Part shown: one piece after another, positions 5,827 to 11,881 of the stretch
How the letters are laid out: every line of letters starts with the position of its first letter
Position numbering within the stretch: the first letter of the stretch is position 1
Assembly (NCBI GenBank): GCA_023128855.1
Contig: JAGMDE010000039.1
Location: forward strand, 1-16,639
Reading direction: 5' to 3'
Length of the DNA: 16,639 nt
From: Thermoplasmatales archaeon
GTDB lineage: Archaea; Thermoplasmatota; E2; DHVEG-1
The notes under the pieces: generated by a model
Seen by the model: the letters and a program-made list of their open reading frames with translations, nothing else
What the model was told of the DNA's origin: nothing
Databases searched by the model: none
Translations under genes and position numbers: made by a program

Positions 5827-7386
5827 TTATTCCCCCTTTGAATTATAACGTTCTCTGAGGACACGATGTAAAATCTTACCAGTAGCAGTACGAGGCATTT
5901 CTTCATCTTTGATGAATATAACCTTTTTTGGACGCTTGTATCCAGCCATCTTATCTTGACAGAAATCAATAATCTTTTTCTCATCAACCTTGGATTTTTC
6001 CCTTGGTACAATCACAGCTGTCACCTGTTCTCCCCATTTTTCATGAGGTATGCCAATAATAGCAACATCAAAGACATCGGGATGGGAAGTTATGATCTCC
6101 TGAACTTCACTTGGATAAACATGTTCTCCACCTGTGATAATCATATTGTCTTTTCTATCAACAATATAAAAAAATCCATCTTCATCACGTTTGGCTAGAT
6201 CACCAGCGCTAAACCATTCGCCTTTAAACGAGTTAGCTGTTTTCTCAGGCATCTTATAATATTTATCAAACATCATTGGCCCACGTGAGTAAAGTTCACC
6301 GATCTCATCTACATCAACCTCGTTTCCATTTTCGTCCAAAAGTTTAACAATATCAGTACCTACTGCTTCATAACCTATTGAACCAAGCTTACGCATCTGA
6401 TCCTCTGGTTTGAGAAGGGTAACAAGACCTGCCTCGGTAGAACCATAGGCCTCGTAAAGCTCGACACCTGGGAAGAATTTCATAATTTCCTTTTTCATAC
6501 TCTTTGAAACAGGAGCCGAAGAGCAAAGTAACTTACGAATAGAACTTACATCACGTTTTTTTGCTTTATCAGATGCATTTAATATTAGGTTGTAATGTGT
6601 TGGAATTAGGGATATGTAAGTGATTTTTTCTTTTTCGATAATCTCCAAGATTTCATCAACTCTAAAATGACGAGCAGGATGAATATAGGCAGTGCCACCC
6701 AGATATAAAAAGAGGAATGTATAGAATGTAGAATTTACATGATAAAGTGGCATAACATTAAGACAAACATCATGCTTATTAAATCCAAAATCAACTGCGT
6801 TAATCAAAAAGAATGCAATGTGAGATTCATGTGAACGAACAACACCTTTAGGAATTCCAGTAGTACCCGAGGTATAAAGGATTATCCAGGGATCATCACA
6901 ATTGATATGAACTTCAGGTTCTGTATCAGGAGAGTCTTTTATGAATTCCTCATATTCTTTATATCCCTTCATTTTCTCTCCAACTACAATATACCTGTCT
7001 GGAAGAATATTTGGTAAATCCTTTTTTATTGAATTTACAATTGGAGTAAATTCATCATGAACAATGAACGCTTTAGCATCTGAGTTTTCCATTAATTTTA
7101 ATATCTCTTGACCAACAAATCTGAAATGTACAGGTGCAATGACAAGTCCAGTTTTTGCAGCAGCTAAATAAGCTTCAACAATCTCAATACTGTTTTCAAG
7201 TAATACTGCAAATTTATCTCCCTTTTGTAAACCCATACTAAGAAGACTATGAGCCAACTTGTTGGCTCTTTTGTTTAAATCAGGATACGTAAAACTTCTA
7301 TCTTTGTCCTTTAATGCTATGTGATTTGGGAATTTCTTTGCGTTCATCTTAACCATTTGCCCAAGGTTTAACCAGCAGGCCATCAT
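5827..7386 (-). CDS. AMP-forming acyl-CoA synthetase (acyl-CoA ligase)
   Basis: A 519-residue member of the adenylate-forming (ANL) superfamily. The phosphate loop is YTSGTTGIPKG (residues 171-181). EAYGSTEAG, WFSAGDLAKRDEDGFFYIVDR (a hinge segment) and PRTATGKILHR with catalytic Lys504 follow in the normal order. It activates a carboxylic acid with ATP and joins it to CoA in the cytoplasm. The frame is open to an ATG at 7398, but the codons after it contain GGAGG (7396-7392), a ribosome binding site five bases before ATG 7386. That ATG is therefore the likely start (7383 is also possible). The gene lies 23 bases after the HgdB-like gene and two bases before the reductase gene. Motifs resemble ligases for medium-chain, branched or aromatic acids, but specificity cannot be read off. 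Confidence 0.9.
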   Translation of the reverse strand: MMACWLNLGQMVKMNAKKFPNHIALKDKDRSFTYPDLNKRANKLAHSLLSMGLQKGDKFAVLLENSIEIVEAYLAAAKTGLVIAPVHFRFVGQEILKLMENSDAKAFIVHDEFTPIVNSIKKDLPNILPDRYIVVGEKMKGYKEYEEFIKDSPDTEPEVHINCDDPWIILYTSGTTGIPKGVVRSHESHIAFFLINAVDFGFNKHDVCLNVMPLYHVNSTFYTFLFLYLGGTAYIHPARHFRVDEILEIIEKEKITYISLIPTHYNLILNASDKAKKRDVSSIRKLLCSSAPVSKSMKKEIMKFFPGVELYEAYGSTEAGLVTLLKPEDQMRKLGSIGYEAVGTDIVKLLDENGNEVDVDEIGELYSRGPMMFDKYYKMPEKTANSFKGEWFSAGDLAKRDEDGFFYIVDRKDNMIITGGEHVYPSEVQEIITSHPDVFDVAIIGIPHEKWGEQVTAVIVPREKSKVDEKKIIDFCQDKMAGYKRPKKVIFIKDEEMPRTATGKILHRVLRERYNSKGE

Positions 7387-7409
7387 TTTTACCTCCATCC
7401 ATATTTACA

Positions 7410-8660
7410 TTATTTTTTTCCTTCAAGCTGTTCAATAAAAGCCTCAACGTTTGTTATGAACTGCTCATCAGAAAGACATCTTAAATCATTCAAATCTCCA
7501 TTTACAACAAGGCTTGGAATACCTGTTTCTTCCTCAAGACGCTGTGGCATACCATAGCGACTATTAGTATTGTTAGGACAGCTTTTTGAATCATGATATA
7601 TAATACCGTCAATTTTAAAGAAATCCATCATTTTCTTCAAATATCTCTCTTTTGCTGCATCTGCTCTTACAATGAATAGTTCAGTGTATGCTCTTGCCAT
7701 ACTCTTGTATGGTTCTGAAGGATCAAAACCTGTGAAAATCCAACTGTTACAATAAGTCGATGCAACAACACATGCCTTTTTGTTTGCAAATAGCTCAGAA
7801 TGAGCTCTAAGTCTGCCCCAAATAGGCATACCATCCCAGTATAGACGAAAACGCTCTCCCTCTACTGCTCCCTCGTGATTTTTAACTCTTTCTTTTAACT
7901 CTTTTAATAATAATTTGTAATAATCCACTGCTATTTGTGTACCTCTTAAAGCAACGGCAGGTGCTATCTGAATAGTTCCATCAAAAAACGTCAAAGGTGA
8001 TGGAATATTAGCCGCTGTGTCTAATACTTCTTTCCATAGATCTGAACATTCACGTGAGAGTGATAATACCTTATGAAGTTCCTTTATGTCAAACGAATTT
8101 CCAGATATTTTCTCCAAATATTCAATCATCTCTTTCATTTGTTGTGCTATAGATTGAATGTGAGTATCAGTAACCTCATTGACACCTTGATGTGTATGAA
8201 TTCCAAGGAGGGGAACTTTAAATTCTTTAGCAAAAAACCCCATCCAGTCTTGAACATCTCTACATTGGTTAGTGTTAAAGACAACTACATCAGGTCTTGG
8301 TATACTCTTAATGCCTTCATATGCCTTTGAAAGTGGTGTAACCTTCTTCAAATATGCTCCAATATCTGATGTAAGATAAGAGCAAATTTCTGGAGAATAA
8401 CCAATTGCGTTAGCATAAGGAATCAAATCAGTAGACGTCCTACTAGCACCAAGCATAGCTCCATGGTTTTCAGGAAAATAAACATAAAAACCCAGACTTC
8501 TTAGAATTTCAGCAGGTCCAACACTTGTGCACCAAGCTACCTTTTTATCGTTGCTTTTTACGGCAGAATCTAACTCGTAATAATAGTCCGCCATTATCTT
8601 TTTCATTTCATTTGTCGCTGTGAACTTTTTCCGAGTTGATTTTTTTTCTTCAGCGGTCAT
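7410..8660 (-). CDS. HgdB/BcrB-type 2-hydroxyacyl-CoA dehydratase or double-cubane cluster protein
   Basis: A 416-residue member of the 2-hydroxyacyl-CoA dehydratase D / benzoyl-CoA reductase B family. Visible motifs are VAWCTSVGPAEILRSLGF, GYSPEICSYL (Cys93), NTNQCRDV (Cys133), STYCNSW (Cys304) and HDSKSCPNN (Cys361), with a VNGDLNDLR turn near the end. Cys93, Cys133 and Cys361 match the usual spacing of Fe-S ligands in this family. ATG 8660 is preferred because GAGGGAGAA precedes it and a TATA box lies 40-50 bases upstream. The frame back to 8789 would run through that promoter. Such enzymes receive a low-potential electron from an ATP-driven activator, which is encoded divergently at 8822. 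Only one subunit is present, as in homodimeric double-cubane proteins; dehydratases normally need two. It heads the four-gene operon. Confidence 0.82.
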   Translation of the reverse strand: MTAEEKKSTRKKFTATNEMKKIMADYYYELDSAVKSNDKKVAWCTSVGPAEILRSLGFYVYFPENHGAMLGASRTSTDLIPYANAIGYSPEICSYLTSDIGAYLKKVTPLSKAYEGIKSIPRPDVVVFNTNQCRDVQDWMGFFAKEFKVPLLGIHTHQGVNEVTDTHIQSIAQQMKEMIEYLEKISGNSFDIKELHKVLSLSRECSDLWKEVLDTAANIPSPLTFFDGTIQIAPAVALRGTQIAVDYYKLLLKELKERVKNHEGAVEGERFRLYWDGMPIWGRLRAHSELFANKKACVVASTYCNSWIFTGFDPSEPYKSMARAYTELFIVRADAAKERYLKKMMDFFKIDGIIYHDSKSCPNNTNSRYGMPQRLEEETGIPSLVVNGDLNDLRCLSDEQFITNVEAFIEQLEGKK

Positions 8661-8700
8661 TTCTCCCTCAATAGAAATATAAATGGATAGTAAACCGGAA

Positions 8701-8711
8701 TAAAAATATAA
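8701..8711 (-). promoter_or_regulatory. TATA box for the HgdB-like operon
   Basis: Read on the minus strand, TTATATTTTTA is a good TATA box centred near 8706. It predicts a start near 8680 and a leader of about 20 bases that holds the GAGGGAG site of the HgdB-like gene. Confidence 0.5.
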
Positions 8712-8737
8712 CTTATTATCCTTTTTTGTTTTTTTCC

Positions 8738-8752
8738 CGTAAATTATATTAA
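8738..8752 (+). promoter_or_regulatory. Candidate TATA element for the activator gene
   Basis: CGTAAATTATATTAA on the plus strand would start transcription near 8770-8775, giving a leader of about 50 bases before ATG 8822. Together with 8701-8711 it makes the 161-base gap a divergent promoter region for both halves of the module. Confidence 0.35.
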
Positions 8753-8821
8753 CCAATGCCAAAAATGAAATACAACTAAGCATTTTCATTTTTGAATTAA
8801 CTCTTTACTTTCGGTGAAAAA

Positions 8822-9595
8822 ATGTCAAAGAATTACTATGCAGGAATTGATGTTGGCACTTCATACATTAAAGCTGTAATTATTGATGAAAAAAATGCGA
8901 TCACAGGATTTTCAACAGAAAGAACCAGTGCAGATCTTAAAAAATCCATTACAAAAGCTTTTGAAGAAGCAATTTCATCCGCTGATATCTCTCGAAATGA
9001 AATAAAACATATTACTGCAACAGGATTTGGAAGAAATAATGTGTCTTTTGCAGACAATGTAAAGACTGAAATTAGCTCTCATGCAAAAGGGGCGTATCAT
9101 CATTTTCCTAAAAAGATAACTATCATTGACATCGGAGGTCAGGATACTAAAATTATCAAGGTAGATAATGATGGAAAAACACTCGGTTTCAAGATGAACA
9201 GAAAATGTGCAGCAGGAACCGGCTCATTTTTAGAAGAGATTGCATATAAACTTGATATCCCTCCAAGTAAAATGAATAAAGCAGCGTCTAAATCGTCAAA
9301 AGAAACAGCTCTTAGTAGTTATTGTACTGTTTTTGCATCTACTGAGATTCTTACTAGAATTAAAGAGGGCGAGAAGACCGAAGATATGATTAAAAGCGCC
9401 TTTGAGTCTATAGTAAAGAGAGTCATCGAAATGGACACGTTAGAGGGTACTATAGTGATTACTGGTGGGGTAGCAGCTCATAATGATATTATATTAAAAA
9501 TCTTAACTAAGTATGTGAAAAATAAAATTTTCATGCCTCCAAATCCACAATTGAGTGGGGCTTTTGGAGCAGCATTATTTGCAAAAGAAGTATAA
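8822..9595 (+). CDS. BadF/BadG/BcrA/BcrD-type ATPase activator (archerase) of the HgdB-like enzyme
   Basis: A 257-residue ASKHA-fold ATPase, the size of HgdC/YjiL-type activators. It shows GIDVGTSYIKAVI (phosphate 1), TGFGRN, IDIGGQDTK (phosphate 2), NRKCAAGTGSFLEEIA with Cys129, YCTVFASTEI with Cys168, and the adenosine motif ITGGVAAH. Cys129 and Cys168 from each monomer would hold one [4Fe-4S] cluster between the two subunits of a homodimer. Such proteins hydrolyse ATP to push one electron to a very low potential and hand it to the dehydratase or reductase partner, here most likely the protein encoded at 7410-8660. GGTG at 8813-8816 precedes ATG 8822. The radical SAM gene follows 16 bases later and is probably co-transcribed. 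Confidence 0.92.
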   Translation: MSKNYYAGIDVGTSYIKAVIIDEKNAITGFSTERTSADLKKSITKAFEEAISSADISRNEIKHITATGFGRNNVSFADNVKTEISSHAKGAYHHFPKKITIIDIGGQDTKIIKVDNDGKTLGFKMNRKCAAGTGSFLEEIAYKLDIPPSKMNKAASKSSKETALSSYCTVFASTEILTRIKEGEKTEDMIKSAFESIVKRVIEMDTLEGTIVITGGVAAHNDIILKILTKYVKNKIFMPPNPQLSGAFGAALFAKEV

Positions 9596-9611
9596 TATCA
9601 AGGTAATTATT

Positions 9612-10538
9612 ATGTTTAATTATGATTTTCCACCGTACAGACCGCCCAATGAAGCATCATCTGCACTAATCCGTGCTTCTAGGGGTTGCCCCTGGAATAG
9701 ATGCCTTTTTTGCACAATGTATAAAACTCTAAAATTTCAGCCTAAATCAGTTGAGGAAACCAAAAAAGATATTGATACGGCTGCAAAGATTTATAAAGGA
9801 ATGAAAACCATTTTTATAGCTGACTCTGACAGTCTTGTTTTGAAAGATATTGATAAGGTAATTAGTCATATTAAACTTCGATTTCCAGATGCAGAACGAA
9901 TAACTTCTTATGCCAGAGCTAAGACACTTATGAAATTAGGAGTTGATCGTTTGAAAAAAATTAAAAAAGCTGGTCTTACAAGAGTTCATATAGGTCTAGA
10001 ATCTGGTGATAAAAAAACCTTAGAATTCATGCAGAAGGGTGCTACTCCTGAGGAAATGATAGCTGGTGGTAAAGTAGCTAAAGAAGCAGGACTGGAAGTA
10101 TCCTTCTATATTCTTATAGGTGCTGGTGGAAAAAATAGAATTAAAGAACATGCTGTAGAATCAGCCAGAGTTTGCAACGAAGTGAATCCTGATTTCATAA
10201 GACTCAGAACCTTGGTAGTTCAACGTGGATCTCTACTGGAAGAGAAGATGAAATCTGGTCAATATAAACCCACTTCACCCGTTGAAAAATTAGAGGAAGT
10301 AAAGACATTCATTGAAAACCTTGACGTTAAAAAATGTGAACTGGCTTCTGATCATTTCACTAATAATATTTGGCTGGACAATGCAGTTGTTTATAGAGGA
10401 GTTTATGGAATTCTCCCTCAGGATAAACAGGATATGCTGGATATAATAAATCAAACCTTGAAACTCTTATCAGTTGCAGAAGGTGAAATATTAGATGCAA
10501 CTATACTATATGAAAGAGGCATGATACACTCACTATAA
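9612..10538 (+). CDS. Radical SAM protein with a CX4CX2C cluster motif
   Basis: A 308-residue radical SAM enzyme. The cluster motif is RGCPWNRCLFCTMYK with Cys26, Cys31 and Cys34, spaced CX4CX2C rather than the usual CX3CX2C. I recall this spacing in a COG1032-like subgroup beginning with a FRPPSEA-type segment, which resembles YRPPNEASSALI here. Later motifs fit the partial TIM barrel: TIFIADSDSLVL, TRVHIGLESGD (SAM-binding strand) and VSFYILIGAGG. ATG 9612 is chosen for AAGGT seven bases upstream. The longer frame from 9555 overlaps the activator gene. The reaction is unknown. Pairing with the activator suggests a role in the same module, for example cofactor or substrate modification, but nothing in the protein proves it. 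It converges with the MoaD gene, leaving one base between stops. Confidence 0.85.
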   Translation: MFNYDFPPYRPPNEASSALIRASRGCPWNRCLFCTMYKTLKFQPKSVEETKKDIDTAAKIYKGMKTIFIADSDSLVLKDIDKVISHIKLRFPDAERITSYARAKTLMKLGVDRLKKIKKAGLTRVHIGLESGDKKTLEFMQKGATPEEMIAGGKVAKEAGLEVSFYILIGAGGKNRIKEHAVESARVCNEVNPDFIRLRTLVVQRGSLLEEKMKSGQYKPTSPVEKLEEVKTFIENLDVKKCELASDHFTNNIWLDNAVVYRGVYGILPQDKQDMLDIINQTLKLLSVAEGEILDATILYERGMIHSL

Positions 10539-10539
10539 G

Positions 10540-10818
10540 TTATCCGCCACTAATAGGAATAAAAAACAAAATTTCATCATCGTTTTTTAGAACTGTATCC
10601 ATCCTATTTAATGCTGACATTGGCTTATCATTCACAAAAATACAAATGTAATCTGTTATCTCACCGGTTTCAGTATAAAATTCATTATGCAATTTAGGAT
10701 AGATATCAACTAATGTTTTTAACAAATCATCAAGAGTTTTTCCTTTAAAATCTATTTCAAGATCACTTTTGCCAATTGCATTTGAAAATGGTCAAAGAAG
10801 CTTGATTATAAGTTTCAT
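10540..10818 (-). CDS. MoaD/ThiS-family sulfur carrier with an in-frame TGA at codon 9
   Basis: Read from ATG 10818, the frame gives MKLIIKLL, then TGA at 10794-10792, then PFSNAIGKSDLEIDFKGKTL and the rest of a MoaD domain ending in FFIPISGG. The C-terminal Gly-Gly is what MoaE-, E1- or sulfurtransferase-type partners use. The length, 92 codons counting the TGA, is normal for MoaD, and the N-terminal strand before the TGA matches the family pattern (K-x-F/L-x-x-F), in which Gly or Ala often occupies the TGA position. The part after the TGA has no ATG at its head; internal starts such as TTG 10725 would lose the first strands. The function would be sulfur donation for pterin cofactor (useful to the tungsten enzyme AOR), thiolation or protein tagging. 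It may be a fresh nonsense mutation, a sequencing error or a recoded codon. Confidence 0.7.
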
Positions 10819-10841
10819 CTTTTTTGTTTATCACTTTTTTC

Positions 10842-10850
10842 TATTATAAA
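10842..10850 (-). promoter_or_regulatory. TATA box for the MoaD-family gene
   Basis: Read on the minus strand, TTTATAATA is preceded by the purine-rich AAACAAAGTG. Its centre lies about 28 bases from ATG 10818, so the transcript should be leaderless. This supports 10818 as the original start and the reality of the codons before the TGA. Confidence 0.45.
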
Positions 10851-10858
10851 CACTTTGT

Positions 10859-11278
10859 TTAATAAAAATAAGTCCAAGTTATAGTTACAGTTGGAAGACC
10901 TGTTGTATTTGTCCCAATTTCATTAACTATAAAAGTTGCTTTTCCACCTTCTCTGTCAATTAATTCGCATGTTGCTCCTTCATAAGCATCGATATACATA
11001 GCGTACTCTGCGTCGCCTGAAATTATAATTTCAGCGCCATTGCGAGCGATAAGTCTTACAAATCCTTCATTGGCACCAGTAATTACATCTATATCTTCTG
11101 ATGTTCCTTCTTCAGTTACTATTTCACCTGTTGAAAAATCAAACATTGTTGTATGCATTTCTAACGTAACTTGATTATTTCCGTCTGAAGAAGAACTATC
11201 AGTATTACTAGTACAACCCGCTAGGGTTAGTGAAGTTATTATTAAAAATAGTATAACAAATATTATTCCTTTTTTCAT
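10859..11278 (-). CDS. Small predicted lipoprotein of unknown function
   Basis: A 139-residue protein with a lipoprotein signal peptide: MKKG, a hydrophobic core and the lipobox LAGC at Cys22, then a Ser/Asn/Asp-rich linker (residues 24-34). The mature part is probably beta-rich and acidic (GFVRLIARNGAEIIISGDAE, then PTVTITWTYFY). It carries one more cysteine (in ATCELIDREGG) and no catalytic motif that I can see. ATG 11278 is preferred over TTG 11287 because the lysines of the signal peptide follow directly and AGGA lies about ten bases upstream. A TATA-like AAATTATAAG near 11318-11328 may serve it. It lies 54 bases after the membrane protein gene on the same strand. It is probably anchored outside the membrane as a binding or envelope protein. 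Confidence 0.7.
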   Translation of the reverse strand: MKKGIIFVILFLIITSLTLAGCTSNTDSSSSDGNNQVTLEMHTTMFDFSTGEIVTEEGTSEDIDVITGANEGFVRLIARNGAEIIISGDAEYAMYIDAYEGATCELIDREGGKATFIVNEIGTNTTGLPTVTITWTYFY

Positions 11279-11332
11279 ATATCCCAAGTCCTACAGGTTT
11301 AGAAATATTTTTCTGACACTTATAATTTGTCA

Positions 11333-11758
11333 TTATCCTTCTATTCTTTTCATATAATGAAACCAGCCAAAAACAATGGCACCAGAGTAAAAAAATACTA
11401 GTGTGAAAACATAAAGGGCATTGTTGAGTAAGATGTCAGTGATATCGCGTAGGAATGTAACTAGAAAAGTAAGGCATCCTGTTGATATGAACAGAAAAGT
11501 GAAGAATAAATATTCAAATGGCTTACCTCCAGGATAATTCATTATTAGATATGCCTTAATTTGTTTTTCATTCTTTGAAATTGTTCTTGCAATGATTGCC
11601 CATATCCCAAGGGCTATAAAGTAAGAATACCAGAAAATTGAAACCATTCGAGCTTCGATACTTGTAACAATAAATTGCATAAGTAAATACCATGCAATAA
11701 CGACGAGAATTATGGAAATTGATACTGACCAAGATTTAATAAATTTTGGAAGTTTCAT
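11333..11758 (-). CDS. Four-helix membrane protein of unknown function
   Basis: A 141-residue integral membrane protein that I do not recognise. Four hydrophobic segments are visible, near residues 12-32 (SISIILVVIAWYLLMQFIV), 40-60 (VSIFWYSYFIALGIWAIIA), 84-104 (LFFTFLFISTGCLTFLVTFL) and 113-133 (ALYVFTLVFFYSGAIVFGWF). The cytoplasmic-type loop after helix 2 is basic (RTISKNEKQIKAY). There is no signal peptide and no known motif. The start at ATG 11758 is the only good one, but its ribosome binding site is weak. A TATA-like element at 11795-11805 predicts a short leader. It is divergent from the PurF-like gene and upstream of the small lipoprotein, with which it may share a transcript. Confidence 0.65.
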   Translation of the reverse strand: MKLPKFIKSWSVSISIILVVIAWYLLMQFIVTSIEARMVSIFWYSYFIALGIWAIIARTISKNEKQIKAYLIMNYPGGKPFEYLFFTFLFISTGCLTFLVTFLRDITDILLNNALYVFTLVFFYSGAIVFGWFHYMKRIEG

Positions 11759-11794
11759 TTCTCATCTTCACAATATCGGAAGAATAAAAGAACC

Positions 11795-11805
11795 TTATAT
11801 TTTTT
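11795..11805 (-). promoter_or_regulatory. TATA-like element for the membrane protein gene
   Basis: AAAAATATAAG on the minus strand, centred about 27 bases before a start near 11773, which leaves a leader of about 15 bases. Confidence 0.35.
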
Positions 11806-11841
11806 CCTATTTTTCCTATAAAATCTTTCTAATTCAACAAT

Positions 11842-11850
11842 CCTTAAATA
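11842..11850 (+). promoter_or_regulatory. TATA box (CCTTAAATA) for the PurF-like unit
   Basis: CCTTAAATA, the same element type as the one at the end of the 35-base repeat. It predicts a transcript start around 11870-11875, so the leader of the PurF-like gene is probably only about ten bases. Confidence 0.45.
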
Positions 11851-11861
11851 CACTTCATTGA

Positions 11862-11879
11862 TTCCCCAAACTGGGGGAA
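11862..11879. promoter_or_regulatory. Inverted repeat covering the ribosome binding site of the PurF-like gene
   Basis: TTCCCC (11862-11867) and GGGGAA (11874-11879) are perfect 6-base inverted copies around AAACTG. The right arm holds the GGGGGA ribosome binding site of ATG 11882. If the transcript starts upstream, a hairpin could hide that site. If it starts near 11873, as the TATA box suggests, the palindrome is more likely a DNA-level operator or chance. Confidence 0.4.
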
Positions 11880-11881
11880 CT

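Noticed and set aside
5742..6011. Minus-strand 89-codon frame across the ligase-reductase junction
   Set aside because: It lies in an alternative frame of two well-supported genes on the same strand.
10792..10794. TGA in the MoaD gene as a selenocysteine or general TGA-to-glycine recoding
   Set aside because: The family has no cysteine or selenocysteine at this position, and I did not identify a SECIS element. TGA ends the AOR gene normally, and none of the other long genes contains an internal TGA.
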